NCBI GenBank assembly: GCA_037447655.1
Contig: JBBHKE010000474.1
Coordinates: 1-64,000 of the forward strand
Direction of reading: 5' to 3'
Length of the DNA stretch: 64,000 bases
From: Zygnema cylindricum
Lineage: Eukaryota > Streptophyta > Zygnematophyceae > Zygnematales > Zygnemataceae
Shown here piece after piece: positions 37,801-49,100 of the stretch. Within the stretch, counting starts at the first letter, position 1, and the number at the start of each line of letters is the position of its first letter. The notes below the pieces were generated by a model that worked only from the letters and a program-made list of their open reading frames with translations, had not been told where the DNA came from and searched no databases. A program made the position numbers and the translations under genes.

Positions 37801-38707
37801 GTCTCCTAGTTAAAGGTAATTGATTGTAGATAGTTGAAAGGCATTAGTGAACTTTCAAGAAACACATTAACAGTCTCCAGAAGTCATCAACTCTTTTAAG
37901 GACAATTTCAAGAAGATGTAAACAGACAGACTACAAGAATTTCCCAGGCAAATTCATCCAGCTTCACAGCAAACATATTGAAAGCATGTTGACACAAAAT
38001 AAACAAATTGTCATAAAACAAACATACATTAGTAAAATAAACACATTGTCGTAAAATGAACATATCGCCATAAAATAAACTTATTGCCGTTTTGAATAGA
38101 CATAAATAACAAAGATGGAACGCTTTCCTTTTCTAACCAGCTCCGCGGAAACTCCTAAAAAATCTCAAAACCATAGTGCGAGAAAGGTATATGTGGTTAC
38201 CCCATAATATAAGCGTGTTATACGCGGAAAACTGTAATACACAGATATATCGTTTTCATACCTTTTTCGCACTTATGAACTACGCTCAGAACATACATAA
38301 AAGCATTTTTCAGGCTTTTGTCAAGCAAGCAAAATACATTTGAAATATACTTCACAGTTTTAGCTCACATTTGGAATAACATCAGTGTGTATAAGTCGTT
38401 GTCGAGATTTTGGACAAATCCGGTTTCCGTCTGCGAGCCATCGTAAAATATAAGCTCTTTCGTACGTTTGTCCAGAGGCAATGACCACCGGGTCAGCCAT
38501 TAGTTTATGTGACAAGTGGCAAATGAGATGAGCCGGAGGATGGATTGAAGGATTGTCGTGATCGCTGGCCATTTTTTCGTTCTCTTCGAGATTCTCCGTC
38601 TCGATATTCTTCATTTTTTTCAAAAATGAGGAGTTAAGAGAAGACGTCTGGACTCTACTTTCCTTTATCTGATTTGAGTCTGTCAGTGGCTCTGAATCAT
38701 TCACCAT
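34873..38707 (-). CDS. U-box / armadillo-repeat E3 ubiquitin ligase (PUB4-like)
   Basis: This is a ubiquitin ligase that would recruit an E2 through its U-box and substrates through ARM repeats. The exons are 38707-38369, 36850-35336 and 35025-34873, 2007 nt, 668 aa. The U-box spans about residues 56-128 (LMADPVVIASGQTYERAYIL, ICPKSRQRL), crossing the first splice junction into FTVKALISSWCETHGV. A serine-rich linker of about 220 residues follows, then ARM repeats at about 354-620 with recurrent AGAI.PLV, ENAAATLFSLS and KGKENACTALLYLS words. The ending REKAALLLKQFREQR is typical of plant U-box/ARM proteins. An in-frame TAA at 38741-38743 supports the chosen ATG. No N-terminal UND domain is seen, so an upstream exon cannot be wholly excluded. 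The exact subfamily is uncertain. Confidence 0.9.
35190..35326. repeat. Polypurine GGGAGA tract in U-box gene intron
   Basis: The plus strand is almost pure purine with GGGAGA and GAGAGG units. It fills much of the intron 35026-35335, which is therefore pyrimidine-rich on the coding strand. Confidence 0.75.
37229..37399. mobile_element. MITE-B copy 3, in U-box gene intron
   Basis: The right end ACACTAATAACGATTCAGTG and the interior GACAAGTGTGCAGAGAGAAAAG match copy 2. The left part, including GGTTGCGATGGAAAGGTGATTGGCGGTCTC, is rearranged and shorter. It is inserted in the 1.5-kb intron 36851-38368. Confidence 0.6.
38173..38276. repeat. Small palindromic interspersed repeat, copy 2
   Basis: ATAGTGCGAGAAAGGTAT at the left is inverted as ATACCTTTTTCGCACTTAT at the right, making a 104-bp fold-back. 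It includes TATGTGGTTACC and TTATACGCGG, words also present at 22731-22845. It lies in the U-box gene intron close to its first exon. Confidence 0.6.
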
Positions 38708-40072
38708 ATCCGAAAGGATGCAAGTGCAGAAGGTTTGTACTTAAAAAAAATCTAAAAGGAATCAAAAAGGCGTTTCACTAAAGACAAAAAAGAGGAGAGC
38801 AAGACATGATAAGGACCGGATGTGATAATGGTGAGAGAAGAAAGAACTCTGCTTCAAAATTGTGAAAGATTGAGGTAGATTGAAGGTAAGAGTGAGAGAT
38901 GCAGTAAAGAAGACTGCAGACAGCCTTGCTCAATAGAGCAGATTTAGGGTTAGAACTTGTGACTCTGCTGTGACTCTGGAAGCCCTTTCACTTTTTGTCT
39001 TCTCTTTTTCGTCTTTATTCTCTATGTACTGAAGTTTGCGTTTCGTTCGAACCGGTTTCAGTACCGTTAGATCGCCGTCAGATCAACCAGGATCGGGGTG
39101 GTTATGAACCAGGACAAGCGGCTCACAGTTTTTTATACAAGTCGTCGAGTTCAACTTTGTAAAATACGGCACTCGAACAATTAACACGGCCGTAAATAAC
39201 TAGCCGGCCGAAACGAACTCCTGACCAAAGTCGAGCGATTTTTATGACCTTTAAGTTCGATGACGTAGATAAGATTGCCTCCCTCGGACGCGTCCAATCA
39301 TTATTGGCCGACTTTCTTAGGGTTCTATTGTACCTAGCAAAACTGTGTCCTATCTAGTTGTTGGTCCGTGATGGACGGTACAGATGCACGATCTTAAGTC
39401 ATAAACGCCAAATGACCATATTCAACCGTACAATGGTTCCAAGAGTCTCGACTAGGGATTTTATTACTTAAACGGGGATCTTGTTTCGACATCTTTGTCG
39501 CCGACAAGCAGAGCAATAATAACCAGAAAAGCCACCAGAGTTGATCCCAAATTGACGGGGTTAAAAAATAATAACAGACAAAAGCTAAAATCGTACGAGA
39601 GTTGACGTCGAGCCAAATTGTACTGACAGCTGTCACCTGGAGAAACGAACTTCAGAAAACGTGTAGACTTCAGCTTCAGACCTTGAAATCCACATGGCGT
39701 TCCATGGGCTATCGACCTACTACTTTGAATCCCATCTGCCGACAACGGAGCTACCAGCCTGTGACACGTGTAGAACATTAATTGTCACGTATGAATGCGC
39801 CTATGGTTTGTCTCATTGAGAGCGGATCTGGTAGAAAATCCCTGACGACGAGCAGATATTCGGTGCAGTACACGTGCTTTATCAACAGTGGTTTTGGTCC
39901 AATTTTTTTTTTTCTTTCAACCTCCAAATACCTACTATATGCTGTACTGCCCAATAGCAGATAAATTTTCTGTGGCGCTATTGCGTGCACGTGTACTGTA
40001 ATATACTGTTCTGACTCATGTTATGTTAAAATATTTTTTTAGTACGATTATGTATTTTTCCTGCGCTACAAC

Positions 40073-40293
40073 TACACCGCCAATCGTTATTAGCGTGTAA
40101 GTTTTTTTAGCGTATACGAATAATTAGCGTGGTTTACGCTAATTGGGAATTTGAAAATTTTCGAAGAAATCGTCTATTCTAATTAGGAATTAGGGTTTTC
40201 TTTAAATAGTGTGGATAATTCTATTTGAGAATATTAAAAAAAAAAAGCGGGACGGAATTAGCGTACACAACGCTAATAACGATTGGCGGTGTA
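40073..40293. mobile_element. MITE-A, intact, perfect 24-bp terminal inverted repeats
   Basis: TACACCGCCAATCGTTATTAG plus CGT at 40073-40096 is exactly the reverse complement of 40270-40293. The interior is non-coding and contains further inverted TTAGCGT/ACGCTAA words (for example 40123-40144), so the element can fold extensively. The outermost TA on both sides suggests TA target duplication as in Tc1/mariner or Stowaway-like MITEs, but no transposase source is present in the window. Confidence 0.9.
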
Positions 40294-40301
40294 CAGTACA
40301 G

Positions 40302-40514
40302 TACACCTTGAATCGCTATTAGGGTTAATAATTTTTCGACACTCAAAACATCTTTTATCCGTACACACTGGTCCGATTTTTAATTTGAGACCGCCAATCA
40401 AAATCTGAGAATCTTACCTTTCAATCGCGACCGTTAGATCTAAAATCCGACGTGTGTGTACGGATAAAAGATGTTTTAAGCGTCAAAAAAAATATTAAGC
40501 CTCCTGGTCAGTAC
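40302..40514. mobile_element. MITE-B copy 4, fold-back with internal 24-bp perfect inverted repeat
   Basis: The left end TACACCTTGAATCGCTATTAG begins 8 bp after MITE-A ends. Inside, 40345-40368 (AAAACATCTTTTATCCGTAC plus ACAC) is perfectly inverted at 40454-40477. Between the arms sit GAGACCGCCAATCA and GAGAATCTTACCTTTCAATC, shared with copies 1 and 2. The right end is diverged, so its exact limit is approximate. Confidence 0.8.
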
Positions 40515-42256
40515 GGTACGGTAGATTCTACGGCTGCCAGAAGATGACTGGATCCATTCGGCGAGATCTTTCCAGGCCAATGACGACTATCGGCTGTCCA
40601 GTTTCTGTCTTTTCCGGCTGTTGCATTTATTTGGCCGGTGACTCTTTTCACGGTTCTGACAGCATGAGAATGTTTGACATGGACGTTCGTTGGAGGATCA
40701 TACTGTCGTTCGTATGACCGTACTCTTTCCGGTCCTTGTCAGGGTATAATAGTACGAGCACGTGTAGAATCCCTATATCTCAAGACCTCGCATTATAGGC
40801 ATACTGCACGGTTTTCGCGGGTATAATACTCGTCTAGTATGATAATCTCTTACGTATATTTCCAAAATTTTCGTAGATTTATTTTAAGTCGGAGCTATTT
40901 CCGCCTTTTTGTTTTGCTATTTTTGTCTCCTTGTACCGTATGTACGAAATCGTACACAGTTCTTGTGTGTGCTATTTCCGCAAGGTACAAGTGACGTAAA
41001 TTCCAAACCGAACAATGAAAATTGTCGGTGTTCGTACCGCAGATCTTCAGATATGGGACTATAAACGACAAAATACTGAGGTTCATTAAACATTGTCAGT
41101 ATGCGTAAACAAATCTTACTCTTACATGTGGCAAACTCGTAAAGGGTGACGTATAGGTGACACATTTCGACAGACTGTTAAATGTACATATTCGTAACGG
41201 TACAATTCGTGAACACTGTTCACACCGACAGATTTGTCTTTTTCCGCCCCTCACCGTACATCTGCATAACTCGGTTTTAAAAATTTACACCTCTTGTACT
41301 TTTCCATAACTTGGCGCACTAAAAAATAAAAAATGTGTACGCAAACGTCTTTAGCGTACGAATAGCCGGAAATAGCGGCGGCTAGCTCTGACCTAAACAT
41401 TAATGGTTCTAGTCGTAGAACTAACGCTTTTGTCTTTTCCTAAGGTCACGGAGACGTTGCCTATGACTTTGGCGGCGTCGGCGTGGCGCGTGCCCACCAG
41501 AAAAAGTCAAACTTAGTGTACACGTGCCACATTCTGCCACCTGCTCCTACCGGTTCTAAATCTCTCGTCGCAATTGGTCCTGCGACGAACTCAACTTGAT
41601 CGCAAAACGTTCGCGAAACGGAAAAAACCGGCGACTCTCAGCAACCAAGTTCCCTTGGCCTCTTCTGCAAGTCTTTTGGCCTTATTTAACAAACAAATCA
41701 ATAGCAAAAAAACATGCTTCATAAACTCTTTTTTCTGCTACGCAGAGGTTCCACTGCACTATATGCATACAAGGTAAGAATTGTAGCTTAGAGTGTACCA
41801 TAATTACTGAATTAGGTATTCGGAGGTTGTTAGGTGTTGCTTTTTGTTGGAGGAAGACGACGCATCAATGAGAAACGGATTGCGCGAGATACTCATTTCA
41901 TTTAGACCGCAATTGTGTTTAAGGTTGTAAAGTTCGGTTACGTCACACTATTTAAAACCCTGTTTTTTCAGACTAGCTTCACCAACCAGTGAAATAGGAT
42001 TATTGTTTTACATAAACCCTAAAATTGCTTAGTAACAAAATCACTTTGTACTGACGGACACCTCACTATCAGATTACTTTATGAGTACACTGACAGTTTT
42101 ATGCCTGAATACTTAATATACGATAACAAATTGATGTATACAGATAAAATGACCAAATTGAAAAAGTGCAAGATAAAAAAAAAAAAAAAAAAAAAAACCT
42201 AAAAACACAGTTATAATTCAATTAATTAATCAATTAATAATGCAAGAAGTCCACAA

Positions 42257-42482
42257 CACTGCCCGTCGTTGCTGGAGTCAAACATTTTTCGGGCAGTCAA
42301 AAGTGTTTAACTCTGTGAGGGCCATTGGATTCCTTTTCTGATGCAAGCAATTGAAAGGTAACCTGTATCTTATCCTTCTTCACTCGTGACGTCACAATTG
42401 AAAACCAGAAAAATATGTGACGTGAAAAGAACTTTTGACTGCCCAAAAAAAAAAGTTTTAACTCTAATAGCGATGGCCGGTG
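42257..42482. mobile_element. TA-type MITE related to families A/B, with internal GGGCAGTCAAAAG pair
   Basis: The left end CACTGCCCGTCGTTGCTGG and the right end CTAATAGCGATGGCCGGTG are degenerate inverted termini of the same family. Just inside, GGGCAGTCAAAAG (42291-42303) is perfectly inverted at 42432-42444. No coding capacity is seen. Confidence 0.75.
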
Positions 42483-43130
42483 TAGTAGACAACAGAGCTG
42501 TACAGGGGTTTGCTACTACAATGTCCAAATGTTGAAATGTTACATATTTGTGAATTATTTTAAGTATTACAAGCTTTCCATTATCAATTGTGGGTAACGT
42601 AATCAGCTTACAATTACTACTACACAAATTTTGAAGTCATTCATGACAAACAGTGGGAGAAGCAAAAAGACAAAAACTAGAGCTTGCACAAAAACACAAA
42701 AACATCGAGGGATTACTGAAAGACAAATTTGTGAGGCCATCAAAAAGTCAAACACCATGAAGTCAACTAATAAAAAAGCATCATGAGGTATCCTAAAAAG
42801 CTCCCCCAATAGCAATCAGAGACTTTCATTAGCATTCGAAGAAATACAAATATAAAAAAACATTGATAAGCGTAAAATTCTACATTTACTGTACATGCGT
42901 TTCCTCAGAAAAAGAATGGGGCTTTCCATAAATAACACTTAAAGCGTTAATCAAATTTCAAGAGAACATAGTTTCCCTTAAAAAAACTCAGTTGCCTACC
43001 ATACTCTATATAAGGAATGATAACAATGAATATCCGCCGAAAAATTCTCCCGTATAGAAATTCCTCTAAAAAGAGGAAAAAAAAAATGAAAATGAATGGG
43101 TTGTTACCTGTAGCTTCTGGCATTTCCTCT

Positions 43131-46100
43131 TTATCCATACAATGCCCTAATTGAACCCCATCTACCCACCATAGCATCATTTAACCACGCCCAAGGCAAT
43201 ATTTGTTGAATCAAATTCGATACTCCTCTACCTTCTAACTCCGTTTCTCCAACATTACAAAATCCCACCGATACATTTTCTCCTCTCGAGTCGTTATGAA
43301 GGACAGCCTCCTCGTCACGTCCCTCAAATACACTACCTCCTCTCGTCCTTCTCCTCGGAATTTCCATTGCTCCACTGTGGTTCGAACCAGAGGAACGTCT
43401 TTCACTCTCCTCTTCCTCCACCTTTATAACTCGTCCCTTCTTTCCCAAAAGTCCCTCTTTCAAGGAGCCTCGGGATCCCTCGCCCGACCCTTCGTCGTCA
43501 TTCAGATTTGCAATGATTGCAAAAATTCCAGCCAATAAGGCGCACCCACTTGGCACGAGAGTGAGAACCCAACGGACGAGTGAGCGATGACAGGAGCCTC
43601 CCAATGGAGTACAAACTTTATCCTCTTTCACTGATCCAAAAGAACAAACAACCATTCACAGAAAAGTAAATAAATAAATGAATAAGTAAAAAAATAAGTA
43701 AATAAAAAATAAATAAATGTGAAAAAAAAAGGGAAAAACATGCTGTCAGTTGGAATCAGTCGCAATCAAGCTGGGATTCATTGGATATACAAACACGAAC
43801 CAAAAATACCGTTACGATTTTGACAATTCCACAGCAAACCAACAAAGAATGAAAAACAAGAGAAAACAAAAAGAAAAAAAGTAAAGACTTTGTGAATCCA
43901 CACTGATGATGGTAGGAGAAACTGACCGTTCAGAGCTTCGATAAAGTAGAGAGCGAAACCACAAGCAAGTTTGTCCAAAAAACTGAGAGAACCGTATACA
44001 AAAGCACATCCACTCAAATTATTTGCGACCAATACCCCCTCCATACTCGTCGCAGAGACCTGCACTCCAAGGGGATTAATATTTTTTTCAAACAAAAAAA
44101 CAGAGGAAAATCTGGTTCAGCAGTAACCAGTGCTTAAAATATACAACAACAAATAGAAGGTTATGTTGATTAGTAATTTACCCTCCTCAGTTGGTTTCCA
44201 CGTAGGATGATCAAAGTTTTGACTGACATTAGAGACTTGAAAGCTGAAAAAGAGGTTTCATTTTTTTGTACACCTTTCGTCCCTATCAGAGTTAATAACT
44301 CCAGTTTGTCGCAAGTTTTTTTAGCCAAGCTTATAAAATTGTTGATAAGACTAACAAAAGGCTGACCAAAATGAGCCAACACCATCCAACCTTGAATTAG
44401 AATTGTTAACACTAAATCGCTCTAACGACAATAATCCACTAACTGTAGAACATGAATCGTTACAAGTGTTAAGAAATAATTAGCACAAAGACTGTTTTAA
44501 CGTTAATATGAGCGAAAAAAACAATTGAATATTTGACTCTACACTAATAACGGTTACAGTGTAGAGATGTAGTGAAGTGTAATAAATAAATTGAATAAGA
44601 TACACTTTAGAAATCCGATAGCTTTAAAACAGCAGTCAATGTTTTTCCCACAATGGAAAAACAAACAAAAAAATCTAGTCAACGTGCGCAGAAAAGAATG
44701 ATCCAGAGTGGTACACCATTCAGCGCCAGATTTAAAATCACAAAACCGTGACAACTTGCTCCCCTTCTCTTGGAACTATATTAGTGTGAAGAATAGCTTA
44801 GAATTAATAATTTTCAATTTACATTAACACTAATAATATTTTTACTTTAGTAACAGCAAACAATGTATTACTTTCGTAACATAAGGCCAGCCACTCACAA
44901 GTATGAGGGCATTAGCAATCCCGATTCCCATTGCCAAAATGTATATAACAAGTTGCTGCGATTGGTCGATCTGATAAAAAATAAAACCAGCAAAAACCCA
45001 CAAAATCGAGCCTCCAATAAATGCCACTTTTAGTCGACGACCGGTCCAATGGAGCTCCTGTGCACTCACCGACAAAAACTTAAAAGGAATGTGAAAAGTA
45101 AAGAACCAGGAAACAAACAATGATTCTGTCATTAAAAAAAAAATAGGAAAAAAAGGATTAGCATACTTTTTTCTTTTCTTTTTCATTGCGTATTTTACTT
45201 TGCCTGGTGATAAAGTCAGTCCAAGGGATTTCAGACGTTAAAAAAACAGAAGGTAAAAAAGCCTCCACGTTTACTCAGGGTCTATATTCAACAGTTTCCC
45301 GAAAAAAACCATTATTAGGGATTAAAAATCCTTTAGTGCAAAAAGATTTTTCATTTGCAAGTAACCACATCTTTGTAAGTAAGGCATTCAAATTATTATA
45401 ACAAAACGTCTAAAGGAAATACAAAATGTTAAAAAAAAGAATGGAAAAACACCTGTAATACCACTGAAGCCAGGAAACTGAAGACGTAGATGAATGCGGG
45501 AACCTGCACAAAAGCCAAAAAAACGAGAAAAAATAAGGGCAGGAAGAAAAATTGTTCAGATATATTTAATACACTGCTCACCACCCGTAATGTCGCCAAA
45601 AATTATAAACGTCGTACCATCACAAATCCACCCTTTTTTTGGTACAAGTTTTCCATACTCGCCGTATTCACACTTCGTTCAAAGCCAAAATTGTATGGCA
45701 GACATACACAGCAGTTCTACCTCTATGATCTGCAGTTGAAATAGTCCCATCAGCAGTTCAGAGAGTACAAAGACCTTAGCTACATGGAAAAATATGCCAA
45801 AATGTTGGCCCGAAATAAAGTTCCAGTGAAAATTTTGGTTTTGGGGAAAACTTATGGCATGCAAGATTACGCAAATAAAAGCTAAAATTGACAGCAACGC
45901 CAAAAAGTACGCTACAAAACATGAAAAATTGTCTGCTGTACTTATGGATTTTCCTTTGTTTCATCATACATTGGACTATGAAAAATGGCCAAAAGATCGT
46001 ACTTTCAACCAGAAACGAAGTGCAAACACCGCTATTGACTCACGATTCCCATAATGCAACTTAAGTTGTCACGACTGGGTTCACCAGTAACAGCGAGGAC

Positions 46101-49100
46101 CACATTGATAGTGGTCAGTAAACTGGTTTATTACCAATCTACCTTTCGTGAAAATCTGTTTTATTAAAATCCATGAAGATTTCTTTCTTATAGCTAAACT
46201 ATCACCCAAGGCCCCAGTGTTTTTGCCAAAGGATTTAGTTCTCAAGTAATTTATTTCATAAGTACCGTTCTTTGGGAAACATAAAACACCGTCGAAAAGG
46301 GACGTTTTCCCTTAGTCACTGTGACACCAAATGGTATTAATTCTTCCAAAGAAACTAAATATAAAGGAACCTATTGAAAGAGTAATATCAGCATCTTCTT
46401 AGGTACGATGCCTCAAAAAAAAAATTTACCACTGCTTTGGAGGATTGTGGCAAACCGAGATCGTCGATGAGAAAGAAAGGAAGCATAGCCTGTTCTGTCA
46501 GCCAATACCCCCAAAAATCAGAGAATCAAAATTTGAAGAGAAATTTTCACAGAATCCTCACAATTCAAGTGTCCTGAGGACACCTTTACTACTCGTAAAA
46601 AGTGTGGAAAATTTCACATCAGAATATCCCACTTAGGTATATCCTGCAATACATGCTATATCTTCCTTAACCTTAAACAGCCGCAGAACCAACGACCTTT
46701 TTTCAATGTTTATAAGATAGAATTTTCAGTGACAACACAATTTTTCAGTATTTTCATAAGCTAGAAAACTCCCTTTCAACGTGTAAATAACTCCCTTCGC
46801 GTAAAACAAAAGCGAACTGGATGAAGTCTTTATGAAACAAAAACAAAACACTTTCAATTTTTTTGCATATAGATCATCACAAGAACTGGAACACAAAAAA
46901 AGAGAGGAAAAATAAAATCAAGAGATGAAAAGCAAAAAGACGGAGAAAAGAACATTGAATGAGAAGAGGAAAAATGAAATGAAGAGGAAAAATAAGACGA
47001 AGGAATGATAAACTAAAGAAAGAGTGGAAAAAAATAAAGGGATATTGCCTGAAACGAGAAAGAAGTGTGAAGGTGAATGAAGAGAAGAATATCAAATGAA
47101 GAGAGGACAAGTGAATGGAGAGTAAGAGTTTAACAAAGAGAGGGGAGCAATGCAGAACCTGTGAGACATTTGTCGCAAGGCGTGTAAGCATATATACAAC
47201 GGCAACTTGATAATAAAGAATACTACTAAACCATGAGGTCCAGGCTCTCCGGGGGATTTCCAAGTTATGTACGTGAAGCAATCTGCATCCAAAATTTGCT
47301 CCTAACAGCATAAAAAAATGTATATTTTTCTTTCTTCAAGTTTTAAAATTTTCACAACTACGTGTAAAGATATTTTGCCTTTTGAGAATGTAGCTGTAAG
47401 CACCCATGCATACTCAGCTCTACCTATTAAAATCAAGTTGCCATTTTTTTTTTAAATATCCATTTCTGAAATGTCGTCTGGTTTTTTAAAACTAGAGCAT
47501 TTTAAATTTCTTTGTTTCTGAGATTTTTCCACTGTCATTGAGTTTGAAGTGTAGGATAAAGACAAGTTCGTAAGGAGAGGTCGAGGAAGAAAATACAAAA
47601 AAATGAAACCAAAGCTAGCCCTACCTTACCCCGGTTCCATTTTTACCAATAAGTCCTTACTTTTTTGAACTCCTTGCCCGTTATTTACCTCTTAGCTACT
47701 TACCGAGGTTCCCGTACTCCACCGTGGAAAACTATTACGAGTACAAGACCAAGAGCTACAGCACTTCCAGCAATCCAACGGAACTGCGAAAAAGAGTCCA
47801 AAAACAATTAAGATTAAAAACCCAACCTTTTGAACAATTAGAGGCAGGTCTTCAAAAGGTGGGAATTGCAATAATTCCGCGAGAGTTCTTCAAGCCTTCA
47901 ACATGGTAATTAAGTAGTAAAAAAATTCAAATCCCATTTAGTGACTCATACTTCCAGTTTTTCCATATGTGGCAGGTAAAAGTTAAGAATCACTGCTTGT
48001 CAACTATGCGGCAAAATTCGGTTTGCAAAAGTTGGTGAAATTTTAGCTGGCGGCAAATGGAAATATGTCAGCATGAATCGTCAACTCAGAAAAAGACTAA
48101 TAAAGACTAACCTTACAAACATAACCAAATTGAAGTGTTGCGTATTGGTCAAAATCAAAGCTGGTATATTGCGAATTCAGTATATGGTAAAATCAAGAAG
48201 TTCAAAACTCAATATTTAGCAGCTTTGCCAAAATATATCGATTCCCCGATAATCGTCCAATATTTTTTTTGAATTAAGGTTATTTTGGATTGTAGGAAAT
48301 GCGCGGAATTTTTGCAATGTATGAAAAGTACAGCATGCACGGAGAGTAATGACTGCATGAACCGCAATAAGTGTACATCCATATCGTTGCTATCACGATT
48401 ATCAGCATGTCAATATTGCAATTATTAAAACCCTTAAAAAAATACTTGTCGGTTATCAGCAAAACCCTTCGATATGCAACACTACCAAATTGCTATTTAT
48501 AATTTGACTATATTCATAAATCCACAAAAAATTCCTTCTACGATCAGTAAATTTGATAGTGTGCCTACTTTACAGCCAAAAAATTGTATTCGCATTTGAT
48601 GCTACAAAATAAAGTCATATTTTTTGTCAGCACCGTTCGGCGTGCCAATTTTTTGAATTTTTTAGATGCGTGCACCTTGCCCACAGAGGCCATTTTTTGC
48701 ATAAACTAATTGGCATGGACCAGATCGTTTCCCATTGATGCGACTAGTTTGTCCACAATCATATTATTATTTAAACAATTATACGTCACTAACAAACCTG
48801 CAATTGAACATCGAGTTGAGTCTTGGAGGGAACCAACCAAAATGCGAGATAAGCAATACCATACAGCCCCAAATTCGCCACCTGCCCACATAAAGCCCAC
48901 ATAAAGCCCACATAAAACCCTTGTATTTAACAAGCATCGACCACACATTGCAAATCAACGCAATTACAGAGCATATAATCTTAAATAAAGAAGGACAAAG
49001 TTGGTTGCGAAAAAGAGTAAGCAATCCAGCGGTGATCACAATGCTCAATTTCAAGGGAAACCAACAACATCATCAAAAAAAGAAACAGTAAACAGGATAC

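Larger units (their letters stand above)
38708..43130. other. Intergenic spacer rich in GTAC and MITEs
   Basis: No gene is supported. 38.7-39.0 kb should be the U-box promoter and leader. Between 39.0 and 41.56 kb I counted about 36 GTAC tetramers by eye, several times the chance expectation. MITEs occupy 40073-40293, 40302-40514 and 42257-42482, and an A-run lies at about 42177-42197. Open frames here lack domains. Confidence 0.5.

Noticed and set aside
48706..49054. Hydrophobic open frames on minus resembling membrane helices
   Set aside because: They overlap the true exon 48881-48798 in the wrong frame and do not match the transporter family; the phase-0 exon VANLGLYGIAYLAFW fits instead.
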